From Talinum fruticosum (Eukaryota > Streptophyta > Magnoliopsida > Caryophyllales > Talinaceae), in contig JAITYX010000016.1 of NCBI GenBank assembly GCA_021018815.1, forward strand, positions 6,959,001 through 7,023,000: a stretch of DNA of 64,000 nucleotides, read 5' to 3'. The notes under the pieces are model-generated. The model was not told the origin of the DNA. It saw nothing but the letters and a program-made list of their open reading frames with translations, and ran no database searches. Positions 50,078 to 61,402 of this stretch are shown piece by piece. Within the stretch, counting starts at the first letter, position 1. Every line of letters starts with the position of its first letter. Position numbers and translations under genes: made by a program.

Positions 50078-51308
50078 TTTTTTTTATGCACGCTCTCTCT
50101 CTTATTGATTACAAAAATTTTAATTGATTAATAAAAATTTTAATATTATTATATCAAAAAATCGCAACCTAAAACAATAAATTTACGCGTTATATTATTG
50201 TAATAACATTACTATTATTATTATTATGTATTTTTTATTTAATAAAATTTTTATTATTATTGCATCATTTGTTAAAAAAATTTACAACCTAAAATAATTA
50301 ATTTAATCTTCATATTGCACCGAATTATTTTTTTATATATTATAAAGATAAATAATAATATAAAATAAAATATATAAATTAATTAAATATGTTGATGAGT
50401 ATGCTCCATTATGATTATTTAAATAGGTGAGCCTTATTGGTGAGCCTCTGCACTCGTGGAAGCAAGGATTTAGGAGAGAGAAAAGGCGGACTTTTTGTCG
50501 ATGTGTTAATGTGAGCCTCCACTAGGTGAGCCTGTTTTAGGCTCACCCACCGGAGATGCTTAAGGGCCTTGTAAGTCACGCCACATCGGCATTCAAGTTG
50601 GCAAGCCTTCTTAAGACCGAATGCTAGAGCTTCTCCAGCGTTGGGCGTGCAAGGAGAGTGAAGTTGATGTGGCACGTGTTACGAAACTCGAGCGAATTGC
50701 AACGCAAGAGAGATGGAGCAAGGCGCACGTCGTGTCCCGTGGCAGGCGGTCGCTCGTTCATGGACTTTTCTCAGCCACATGGACAACTTTCAGCTTTTTT
50801 TTCGTGCTTTAATTTGGGTTGGTGGAAGACCCTCCCCCAACTCATTTAATTAGGAGAGAAGCATGTCTGTGAATTAATGAAAATGCAATTAACTTCTACT
50901 GGGGAAACGAGGAGCTAGGAAAATGAAATTGGACATTAATATTGCTACTAATTAGTTAGTAATTAATTGGAAATGCAACCTCTCTCTCTCAAAATAAATA
51001 CATTGATATTGCTATTAAAATTTTTTTATAAAGATACACTATTAATATTTTAATACTATTATTATTGTATAAAAAATAAATAATTATTATTTTAATATTA
51101 TTATCATTTAATATTTTTTTTGTCTTTGTTAAAAATTTTTTATAACGATAATTTTTTAAAACAAGTTACTTTTATATAATTATTTTGGTATTTTTACTCC
51201 ATCAACACCTATCAATTTCACAAGTATCTTTTTTATTTAATTTAATTTTAAATATAATTGCATCACTTGTTTAAAAAATTTTCATAACCTTCGTATCAAA
51301 AAAGAAAT
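50078..51308. other. Non-coding part of tandem unit 2 between the two insertions
   Basis: Collinear with unit 1 from about 44080 to 45400: AT-rich stretch, a GTGAGCC palindrome at about 50520-50552, the GCCACATCGGC/GTTGATGTGGC fold-back near 50580-50670, and an AT-rich tail. Confidence 0.6.
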
Positions 51309-54300
51309 TGTAACACCCCAAAACACCCCCAGGAGTATTAAATCGCCGTAGTTCCTTAAAGGAACTCCCAAGGCTCTTTCCGGTGTTGGTTTGGCTGTCT
51401 AAACTTAACTTAAAGACAATAGGGATGGTTTTCCAAAAGGATTTGAGATTCTCTAAAAATTTCGGCAAAGTTCCGTTTGTAACATGGACTAACCCATAGG
51501 CTTAAAACCTTAAAATCATGCATAAAAAGCATAGTAAAACTCGACGAGCCACACGCTCGGAGTATACAACTCAGCGGCCACACGCCGGAGTTCAACCAAT
51601 CATGCGATGACTAAAAACAATCTAAAAGGGTTTACTACACTTATGGTACAAACTACATGAACTAAATTACAAGTACAATACTTAGAAACATAAGGAATGC
51701 ACATCCGCGATTCAAATCGCGCGAAGAACCAACAAACGGCAATCAGCGGGGTCCGAATAAGCTAAGCAAGACACACACTCGAGAATGCACTCGCAACACC
51801 GGGAGAGGGGAATTTGTGGGGGTGAGCAATAATCAACGGGCTCACCGGAGTCTTATACCCTTAAAATGAAAATTCTTTATACATAATACTCATAATAATG
51901 GAATCTGCGAAAGCATAATAATGTAATACAAATCTATATACTTTCAATAAAATCACTTGCAAGTGGAAAGATCGAACTCTTTTAATCATTCAAAAGCACA
52001 GTTTCACATTCATAAACAATTCTTTTCGGGTTGAATCAACTTTTCCGGGCTTTCGAGGACTCGAACTAGCACTTCTTTAATTCAGGGCGCGACCGCGACA
52101 AAAGGCTCCCGGGACCATTCTTCAGGAAGTCTCGGAGCGGGCATCCCGCCTCTGCAGGACCCCTATTAGAACCCTTCCCTCAAAGTTTCTAGTCGGGCGT
52201 CCCCAGCTCGAACACTTCGGTATGCTAAACGATCCGTAGCTCGTAGATTCAAAACTCTTTGCACATTCTCATTCATCACATTCACTTCACAACTTTCTCA
52301 ATCGATTTGGTATTAAGGAAGGCATGACACCACGTGTCACCCTTATAAATTCACTTTCTCAAATCAGCTTTGCTTCTTTAAAACATAATCACGTTCGAAA
52401 GGCAGCTCTCAAGAAGTTGCATTCAAGAATCATTCACGTAAAATACAAAACTCCTTTCGAAACTATTTTTGAGCATCACGTAAAGCAATCACATAACACA
52501 AATAATCACCATTTAATACAAGCAATCATTCTCAACTCTTTTCCACTATGCCTTTCTCAATTCATCAGTTTAATACGATTGATTCCAATTTCGAGTCACA
52601 ATAACCACAAGTAGATATTACTTAATTCAACGTTCTCACTTTCTCACCATTCTCTATTTTTGCTTCCACCCTTCATTCTACATCTCTACTTTATAAGTCA
52701 CTTCCTTTGCTCATATTCAGCCATATAACTCCTAATCTCACTTTATCACTTAAATTCCTTGATGCTAAGCTCGTCTTCCAACTTAATTTCAGCTCAATGT
52801 TTACATAGATTTCAACTCAACTTAACCTTAACATTCCCAGCTTCGCTCAAATTCCCAAATTCCCATTTTATGTCTCTATCTTATTACTCGACTCTTGTTC
52901 GTCCATCCTTAGATATAAAACTCTTAATCACTTTTCATTATTCAATTTCCGTTAGCTTTGCTTATTTTCATGCTCGGCTCAACCTCGAGGATTTAATTAC
53001 TTTTCGAACTCAATTAATCTCACAATCACCCATTTCTCACTTACTTGTACCAATTGCGCATCACTCAATACGAACTCATACTCCTCTTTGTACTTCGACC
53101 TACCATTCCCCAATGTTCGTAGTTAGCTCTTAATACCACAGGTTCAAGAATCTCTAAGACTTAATTAGCTCATAATTCATGTCCATGTCCCAACTCTTCA
53201 TCCTTAATAGTTAATCGAAACTTCAATGCTACTCAATTGACCTATGCAATCTAACCTCTTCGGAATCAGCATGCTCCAATTTAACCTTAAGTAACTATTA
53301 AATCTCTTTGAAGTTCCCAACTTAATTCTCGCTATTTAACCCAAGTAACTCCTTTCATTTCACGATTCAGCCCTCTCAATTCCTCAAATACATTCTAAGC
53401 TCTTATTCAATCTTACGACGATTAGGTCTCGTTCCACAATACGGATATTCAACGCTCAGCACAAATTCAATAATCACATAACACATTCAACATTCACAAC
53501 AAATCCATTTGGGTTTCGAAATTATTAATAGTTTAGAGTATAAGACTACCCACCTCGATTCGGGGATTGGAGGTTTGTAGTTTGCCGAGGTTCGAGCTCC
53601 CCGGCTCGGTTCCTCCTTTCGTTCCTCTTTCCCCGCTGCTAGCCTCGGTTTCGCCGCCCTCCTCTCGCACTCGACACCGTCACTCGGTCACGGTCCCGCA
53701 CTCATCGGCTCCTCGCCTCGCCCTCGCGTCCGCTTCCCTTTCCCTAGCCTCGGTTTCGCCCTCTCCTTCGCCTCCTGGCCGTCCCCGGCGTTCGCCGATC
53801 GTCTTACCTTCGTTCGCCCCGGAGTCCGTCGGCCTCCGGTGGCTCTCCTTGCTCTCGCTTGCCCTCTCCCGGCCGCTTCGTCTCTCTCGCTCGAGCTCTC
53901 TCTCTCTTTCGTTTCCCCGTGTTCTTCCCAGTCCCCCTCCCTTCTTTCCTTTTCCTCTCGCTCCAATCTTTCCCTTTTCGGTGGCTTCATCAGGTGCAGC
54001 CAAGCACTCGCTGCAGACAGTACACTAATCCTCCCCTTAATTATATTTTTATCTCATTTCTCCACTTAAACCAAAACCCACCTCTTCATTTCCTTTTTAT
54101 TCATCTTTTTCCTTTTTCTCTTGCTAAACGTAATAATAATTAAACCCACAATTTATCTTTCTCGTCTCTTCATAATTCAACCAAAGTAATCATCGGCCCA
54201 TATACGACAAGTCCATATCTCCTCCCTTCCGTCCTCTCACGCTGCTGCGTTCTAACTTATTTTAATACGCCGGCCCCGAAAATTCCTAATCACCCAACAT

Positions 54301-54488
54301 TTTAGCTCATCCGGGAAAAGGAAGGCAATTTCCTTAATTTAATTTATTCAACACCAGCCTCCAAAGGGATTCTAACGTAATATGTCCGGCCGTAAATAAA
54401 ATCAACCACTCAACCCCCTAGTTGCGGGGAAAAATACTCAATAATTCTATACTTTTCAACCGCTTTCTTTAAAATTCCGCGTATTACG
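51309..54488. mobile_element. 3.2-kb LTR-like insertion, probable solo LTR
   Basis: Begins TGTAACACCCC, a typical start of plant Ty3/gypsy LTRs, and ends CGTATTACG (expected TTACA). Flanks GAAAT (51304-51308) and TAAAT (54489-54493) are a 5-bp target duplication with one mismatch. Unit 1 lacks the insertion at the same site (about 45400). No gag or pol sequence and no second LTR is present, which fits a solo LTR left by recombination. A CpG-rich block with CT runs lies at 53560-54000. Confidence 0.65.
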
Positions 54489-55020
54489 TAAATTCATAAC
54501 CTAAATTAATTAATTCAATCTTCATAGTGTGCTAAATATTTTTTTATAATTGTAAAAATAAATAATAATGCAAAATATAAGATATGAAAATAATTAAATA
54601 TGTTGATGAGTAGGCTGCATGAAAATTATTTAAATAGTTGAGCCTTATTGGTGAGTCTTCCATTGTGGAACTAAGGATTTACAAGAAAGAAAAAGCAAAC
54701 CATTTACTCGATGTGTCAAAGTAGGATCTCATTGGGTGAGCCTAAAATAGGCTCACCCACTCGGAGATTAGGCCTTCATCATCCTTTATTAACTAATTGG
54801 TTATTCTCTCTCTCTCGTATTAGTTCGGTAAAATCCGAGGAGGATATACAAAAGGATAATTGCTAACAATAGAATCCTCTAAGTTTAACTATAGAAAGTG
54901 AGATAAATTTACTAAGCACTCGCTAAAATAGCTACTTATATTTAACCATGTTAATAATGAAAAAACGTTAAAAGATTAAAACTAGTTTGTTTACTTCAAA
55001 ATCTTTTTTCACATTTATTC
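54489..55020. other. Non-coding part of unit 2 after the LTR-like insertion
   Basis: Collinear with about 45405-45930 of unit 1, including the fourth GTGAGCC palindrome (54735-54764) and a TCTCTC run. Confidence 0.6.
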
Positions 55021-55534
55021 CTTAATTTAAAAAAATAAACACGCCTCGCAAGCTTAGACTTACAAAAACCTAAAGCCCATCCTTTTGCACTTTGCAAGGA
55101 GTGAAGCTCAACCCATTCAAAAAGCCCTCTAATGCATCTCAGAGGGCTTTTTTTTTGTCTTTTTCCCTATTTTCCTGTCTCCCTCGCCGCCTTCCTTTTT
55201 CATTTGCCTTTGTCTTTGTTAGACTATGAGTAAGTGGGTTAGTTGCCTTGACTTTTAATATGTGCTATTTTTTTCTTTTTTCTACTTGCTTTTTAGTGAA
55301 CATCATAAGCTAATTCATTGTGTTATCATAACCTAAAAACTCTTTGAGATATTTTCCGTAGTTACAATGATATTTTACTACTTATTTGATGTCATCATCT
55401 AATTTATTCGACCAAAATTATTACTTGGTAATATTTTTCAAGCATTTTTGGTAAGTGCACCTCGTTTCAAAAAACCCGGCCCCGAGCCTCAAGACCCTTT
55501 GCGCTTTTGTGCGCCTTAAGCTTTTTAAACTAAA
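55021..55534. mobile_element. hAT-like MITE, older copy in unit 2
   Basis: Direct counterpart of 45931-46441 with the same ends and the same 8-bp flanks (ATTTATTC / ATTTATAC). It was therefore copied by the tandem duplication and did not insert independently. Confidence 0.75.
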
Positions 55535-57759
55535 ATTTATACAAATTTTCGTTAAAGTTTCCTCCCCATATGAATCAAATTCAACGTTCTTACCAATGGC
55601 CTATTTTATTACTCGTTTCAATTGGGGTAAGTAAATCTTATATCTCGCTCCTTACGTTAGGAATATGATTCAATTTAAATCTCGTTGAGAATCTTAGTTG
55701 AATTCTTTTCACCATTTGACATGTAATTACTCTTAACATTCTTATTTTTTTCATCTCTTATCAACAATTTAAATGTCTCGATTCAATAAAAATGAAAAGG
55801 TTATCTTGAGCTGGGCTTTCAAATTTCTCTTCACCGTTAACGTAAGATTTAATTTTATTACAAGTTTTGCTCGCTTTCTAAGTTGGATATTTTCCCATTG
55901 GGTGCTTTGTACTATATTTTTATGGTCAATGAAAAAAACTCTAAGTCATGACTTAAAATAAGGGACATCATATTTTCAAATGAGATAATTGTAAAATCGA
56001 AGCGTCTGTTCGAAGTTACATGAAAAACAAAATAAATTAGCATATATAATATAAATGAACAAAAATGAACGTAACAATTAACGTAAAAGAGCATAAAAGA
56101 GTATAAACAAACTAAAAACAGAAATAGATGATGATTTTTATATAAATTTAAACAAGTCTTAAATTTATGATACTATATCTTTTTGGATTTTGGACATAAA
56201 AGAATTTAAAATTTGGGAATTCTAATATCAAAATAGCACCCAATCCCACAAACCTTAAGCTTATTTGTTTTCAATAATGGTTGTGTTTCGTTGGAGGGAC
56301 AATTTTAGAGCAGAGATTTTTTAATGTTCCTTTTCAAATTACCTAATTTTGATTCAAACCGTTAAAGTTACCATATCCACAAAATCAAATATTTTCCTTC
56401 ATATGGATAAAAATAATTTTTCATCATACTCTTCACCAAACGACGGAAATTAAAAAATTATTAATTAAATTTTTTTTTCCCAACCAAATACACCCAATAT
56501 AGAAAAATACATTGTTTTTGCTTCTAATCACACCTCACATTATTATGTTTTTCCTTAGTTATTGAGAACAAATAGGTCGAAGTTTTATGCTATCAGAGCC
56601 TATTTTTGAAGTTCAACTTATTCCCATTGAATACGGTAAAGTTTTTTCCATCCAAAAATCTATTTCTATTTTGTATGATCCCACTAATTGTACTATTTTG
56701 AGTTTTGACCTTCTTAATATAAGAGTAGGAAAATATAAAGAGTTGTAAGTATGTCTCGTAAAAAAATGACTCGAGGCAGTATAGATGATTCGAAATTTCA
56801 ATAGATTCAAACCCGACCCAAATATATTTATGTCAAAGTATTTCGTCTTTGCAAGATAATAGTATTGGACCAAATATCAACCGAACCTAAGTCAATCCGA
56901 GTCGAACCAAAACTCCATCGAAACTTAATTATGGAATATGACGCAATCCAAACTAATTCACACTAAAATCGGCCCGAATGAACTAATTGTCAAATCTAAT
57001 TGTCATGGGATTGCATATATATCTTTATAGAGGTAAAAAGTTAGAAATTATTAAAAACCATGATCCAGATTTATAAAACCAAATAACTATATATATTATT
57101 TTGTTTAATTTTTAAAATTCATCCTCTTATTTCTCTTTAAAAGGAAATTATATTTCTCTCCTAAAATACTCATAGCATGTTTGGCCTAATTCTTTTTTAA
57201 TTTTTTTGAAAATTTATTTTTAAAGAAAAATTAAAATATTTAACCTAAATTTTAATAAATATTTTTTAAATAATTATTTTACTTAGCTAAAATTGGACCC
57301 GCTAATGATAAATTCTTCCCCCGCCTATCAATTACCTGATATATTTATTACCTCAGTCCAGACTTCTAAACTAATACTTATCAATATGGACTCTTGGGCC
57401 TATTTTTTCCCCCACCTGTCCGCCAATACAAAAAGAGGCCGCCTAGCCGCAGTATCCCCCTCCCCTTCCTCGGCGCCCTTGTTTCCAATCTCCGGCGACG
57501 GCAATTCCACCAATCCTCGCGTGCTTCTGTTCCCCGCCGGGGATTCCTGGCGACGGCGTGACCGTATTCAGCTCCAGTCATTGGTCGGCTTCTACTCTGG
57601 CGAGTCACTGCTTGACCACAAGCGCTCGCATCGTTCTTAAATTTATCCACTCAACCCGCACATACAAGGTTGGTTTTTAGAATTTGAAAGCCCAGCAGAG
57701 ATGAAACAATATTCATTGCTTCAAATTCTAAGTGCATTTTTTATCACTTTTGATCCATC
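55535..57759. other. End of unit 2, AT-rich spacer and PPR gene leader
   Basis: 55535-56098 is the end of unit 2. 56099-57290 is AT-rich with no coding signal. 57410-57668 is GC-richer and ends in a donor-like CATACAAG|GTTGGT, so it may be a 5' UTR exon of the PPR gene spliced to an acceptor shortly before 57760; the acceptor cannot be fixed from the sequence. Confidence 0.4.
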
Positions 57760-59514
57760 ATGGCTGGTTTAGCTTTATCAGCCAAGGAAACCCATTTTGT
57801 TAAAATTCTAACCGCAGTTGTACTGAAAGGCAGCTGGAACCTGCTTTTAAAGCCTCAAATAGCTGCTAGTTTGAGTTCAGCAACAGTAGAGAAAGTATTG
57901 TCTCATCTTTTATTGGATTGTTCTGATTATTGGGCATTCTATGAATGGGTTGAAAAGGTTCCAGGTTACAAGCATTCCCTTGAATCCACCTGGGTCATAC
58001 TTCAAATGCTCACAAAAGAAAAGAATTTCAGAGTTGCACAGGACTTGCTCTACAAAATTGCCCTCAAGGATTATCTATCTTCACCCACTGTTTTAAATGC
58101 CCTTATCCATGCCCACAATGACCCAGGTTTAAATTCGCATATTTTGAGTTGGTTGGTGATCTTTTATGCTGATTCAAAAATGACCCAGGAAGCAATTCAA
58201 GTGTTTGAGTACATGAAAATTAACAAACTCAAGCTTCACTTACCTGCTTGTACTGTGCTTTTGAATTCATTGGTCAAGGCTGGGTTGACTGCCACCATGT
58301 GGAAGATGTACAAGAAAATTCTGAAACTCGGGGTTGTTCCAAATCTTCATGTGTATAATGTGTTGATTCATGGCTGTTGCAAATCGGGGGATGTGGAGAA
58401 AGCGGAAGAATTACTGAGCGAAATGGAAATGAAGTGCATAATTCCTGATATTTTTACTTATAATACACTGATTTCTTTGTATATGAAGAAGAATAAGCAA
58501 TATGAAGCTTTGTCAGTTCAAGATAGGATGGAAAAAGCAGGCGTGGCTCCTGACATAGTGACTTATAATTGCGTAATATATGGATTTTGTAGGGAAGGTA
58601 GGATGAGGGAGGCCTTGAGGATTTTTAGTGAAATAAAAGGTGCTTGTCCTAACCTTGTGACGTATACAACGTTGATTGATGGATACTGTAGGGCAAATGA
58701 TCTAAAGCAAGCATTGAGATTGCGTCATGAGATGGAGACTAAAGGTCTCTATCCAGGAATCGCTACTTATAATTCAATCCTCCGTAAGCTTTGTGAAGAA
58801 GGTAGAATTCGGGATGCAAACAAGCTCTTGAACGAGATGAGTGAGAAGAAGGTTGAGCCTGACAACATCACGTGCAATACATTGATTAACGCTTATTGTA
58901 AGATCAGAGACATGCAGTCTGCCCTAAGGGTCAAAAATAAGATGTTGGAGGCTGGGTTGAGGCTCGACCAATTCACTTATAAGGCCCTGATACATGGTTT
59001 CTGCAAGGTGCAGGACATAGATAGTGCAAAGGAGTTTCTTTTCGAAATGCTTCATGCAGGGTTTTCTCCTAGTTTTTGTACCTATTCATGGATTGTTGAT
59101 GGCTACTGCTGCCAGGATAATGAGGAGGCAATAGTAAGACTACCGGATGAAATTTCTGACAAAGGACACAGTGCTGATCTATCAGTATATCGTGCTCTAC
59201 TTAGAGCCCTCTGCCAGAAGGATAGGCTTGAATGTGCTAGAAAAATTTTCAGTCGTATGGAAAATGATGGAATCAAGGGAGATAGTCTAGTATACACTAG
59301 CTTGGCATTTGCTTATTTCAGAGCAGGGAAAGTAAAAATGGCTTCAGATTTGATGGATGAGATGTACAAGAGAAGGTTAAACATAACTCTTAAAATATAT
59401 AGGTGTTTCAGTGCTTCAAGTTTGGGTGAGAACAATGTGTTAGGGCTTTTTGGGATCACTCGGTTCGGAGAAATCTTATTTCAAAGAATGTTTATAAGCA
59501 AATTAGAGAGCTAG
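57760..59514 (+). CDS. P-class pentatricopeptide repeat protein (At5g38730-like)
   Basis: Uninterrupted frame of 584 aa, like most plant PPR genes, which are intron-poor. From about residue 150 on there are roughly ten or more tandem 35-residue PPR motifs, for example VPNLHVYNVLIHGCCKSGDV, PDIVTYNCVIYGFCREGRMR and PNLVTYTTLIDGYCRANDLK. No E, E+ or DYW domain follows, so it is a P-class protein, expected to bind organellar RNA through residues at fixed repeat positions. The start is the ATG in CATCATGGCT; the first residues are not a classic transit peptide, so mitochondrial or plastid targeting is inferred from the family. Length and order match the Arabidopsis At5g38730 family (about 596 aa). 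Confidence 0.93.
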   Translation: MAGLALSAKETHFVKILTAVVLKGSWNLLLKPQIAASLSSATVEKVLSHLLLDCSDYWAFYEWVEKVPGYKHSLESTWVILQMLTKEKNFRVAQDLLYKIALKDYLSSPTVLNALIHAHNDPGLNSHILSWLVIFYADSKMTQEAIQVFEYMKINKLKLHLPACTVLLNSLVKAGLTATMWKMYKKILKLGVVPNLHVYNVLIHGCCKSGDVEKAEELLSEMEMKCIIPDIFTYNTLISLYMKKNKQYEALSVQDRMEKAGVAPDIVTYNCVIYGFCREGRMREALRIFSEIKGACPNLVTYTTLIDGYCRANDLKQALRLRHEMETKGLYPGIATYNSILRKLCEEGRIRDANKLLNEMSEKKVEPDNITCNTLINAYCKIRDMQSALRVKNKMLEAGLRLDQFTYKALIHGFCKVQDIDSAKEFLFEMLHAGFSPSFCTYSWIVDGYCCQDNEEAIVRLPDEISDKGHSADLSVYRALLRALCQKDRLECARKIFSRMENDGIKGDSLVYTSLAFAYFRAGKVKMASDLMDEMYKRRLNITLKIYRCFSASSLGENNVLGLFGITRFGEILFQRMFISKLES

Positions 59515-60821
59515 ACTGAACTCTTATAGAGAGAATCACAGAAGCGCATTCTTTCCTTGTTTAAGCTTAAATTTTACTGAACTGGGAGTGAAGTATTTAT
59601 TTGTCCACTGAAGGAGATACGGTTGCTGTTGAGCCATGTTCCCTTTGTCGTTATTTCTCTTCTTACAGATCTAATTGCTCTGTCTGTGCCCTTAAACGTC
59701 CTCTCTATCTCGTCATTTCCTCCCGTCTTTCCAGCCTTTAGGTCTAAGTTTCTTCCTATCCTCAATTCCAGATCATCGCAAGAAATTAGTAATAAGAGTT
59801 CCACCAGAGGGCAAGGTTGAGAAGGTTATCTTTCCGGAGGCTCTCTTGCTGGTCCATGGATGTGGCATGTGGTGGATAACAATGGTAGTGCTAACTAGTT
59901 GCAGCGGCAAGGCATACTAGGAGACACAACATATATCAGTTAGGTAAGATGCCCAAATCTCTTGGATTCCCCAGTATCCTCTTGTAGTGTCTCTCTTTTT
60001 TTGGGTGTGTAGCCTTTGCATCATTATGTGCTGTTGGTTTTTCTGTCTCTATGTCTCTTCTGTGGAACTTTCGTCTTTATGCATTCAGTTTTTGTTTTCT
60101 TCAAGTGAAATTCATTTGAGGATTTCTGCGGCTTTGTTGGATGGCCTTTGCTTATTGAATAGTCGATATATCTTAAATTGATTCTGGGAATTAGCCAACT
60201 GTTACGACTGATTTGACTGCACGTTGTTTCCCTGCTTTAGTTCATTAATCTTGTCCGAACTCCCTATTCTTTTCTCCCATTCCATATCCAACTTATTGCC
60301 TGCTGTCATTCTTGGATTAGGTAATGGTTATCCGTATTATTTGAAAGATGAGGTGCTTGAGGGCCCTTGCTGCAGTAATGTTATATTCTTGAATCTTTAC
60401 TATTGGGCTTTTTGGAGGTGGGAAATCAGCATTAGTATTCGATTAAAAAAATTCATATGTTAAGCTTTAGTATTCGATCCAACTCTGCTTAATACCTCTC
60501 TGGTCATATATAGCCCATGACGATGAGGTGTAATCCTTCCCTGTAAATGTCATGCTCGAAGTCATGGAGCATTCAACGTTTGACTTAACTCTTAATTTTA
60601 CTGAAGATTCAACTAATAGCCATTACTTTTGGTGTAATATTAGGTGTTGACCTCCCCTCCCCCAAAAAAAAAGAGAGTAAAAAATAAAAACCTTTTATAT
60701 ATGTTTTCTATGTTAGACAGAAACTGATGAATGATGTTCAATTTGGTGGTCTTTTCTTTCTCCTTTTTTCAGCTGTTAGGGGGTTGGTGGTATATTACCA
60801 ACAAACAGAAGTGGTACGACC
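59515..60821. other. PPR gene 3' flank
   Basis: T-rich DNA without coding signal. The first few hundred bases are likely 3' UTR of the PPR gene. Its further extent cannot be set. Confidence 0.4.
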
Positions 60822-61394
60822 CTTAGTTTAAAAAAGCGCGCCCAGGGCGCACCTAGGCGCAGAAAAGCCCGAAGCCCACCCCTTGCGCGTTGCAAGGGGT
60901 GAAGCCCAGCCCTCCAAAAGCCCTCTGAAGCGCGCGCCTCAGTTTGCTCCTCAGCCAGGGCGCAGTTACGCCTCGTGCATCTTGCTTGCCTCAGTGGGCT
61001 TTTTTCTATATTTTTCTATTTCTCTCTCTCTCTCTCTCTTTCTGTCTCCCCTCCCCTTCTCTTGTCTCTGTCTTTGTTAGACAATGAGTAAGTGGGTAAA
61101 TTGGCCCATTTTTTTCAATTTGTGCTATTTTTTCTTTTTTTTTTTTGCTTGCTTTTGGTTAAAATCGTACCGAATTTATTGTGTTATCACAATCTAAGAC
61201 TCTTTGTAGTATTTTTCGTAGTACAATGATATCTAATAACTTATTTGATGTCATCACCTAGCATATTCGATAAAAAATATTACTTGGCATTGATTTTCAA
61301 GCATTTTTAAGTAAGTGCGCCCCGTTCCAAAAAGCCCGGGCCCGGGCCCTAGGACCCTTTGCGCTTTTGTGCGCCTTGAGCTTTTTAAACTAAG
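60822..61394. mobile_element. Young hAT-like MITE
   Basis: Ends CTTAGTTTAAAAA and TTTTTAAACTAAG are perfect inverted repeats. The element is flanked by GTACGACC on both sides (60814-60821 and 61395-61402), a perfect 8-bp target duplication typical of the hAT superfamily. The interior has GC-rich palindromes (GAAGCCCACCCC ... GGGGTGAAGCCC) and a CT run. There is no transposase frame. Related copies are at 45931-46441 and 55021-55534. Confidence 0.85.
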
Positions 61395-61402
61395 GTACGA
61401 CC

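Larger units (their letters stand above)
47019..56098. repeat. Tandem duplication, unit 2 (about 9.1 kb with insertions)
   Basis: After removing the 1209-bp inverted-repeat element at 48869-50077 and the 3180-bp LTR-like insertion at 51309-54488, about 4.7 kb remains and is collinear with unit 1. About 70 bases of unit 1 (near 43990-44060) are missing next to the first insertion. Confidence 0.9.

Noticed and set aside
53567..54143. Proline/serine-rich and arginine/glutamate-rich frames on both strands
   Set aside because: They come from a CpG- and CT-rich block inside the LTR-like insertion, are open on both strands at once, and look like composition effects.
51309..54488. A complete LTR retrotransposon
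   Set aside because: No gag, protease, reverse transcriptase or integrase motifs and no second LTR or primer-binding site could be found.
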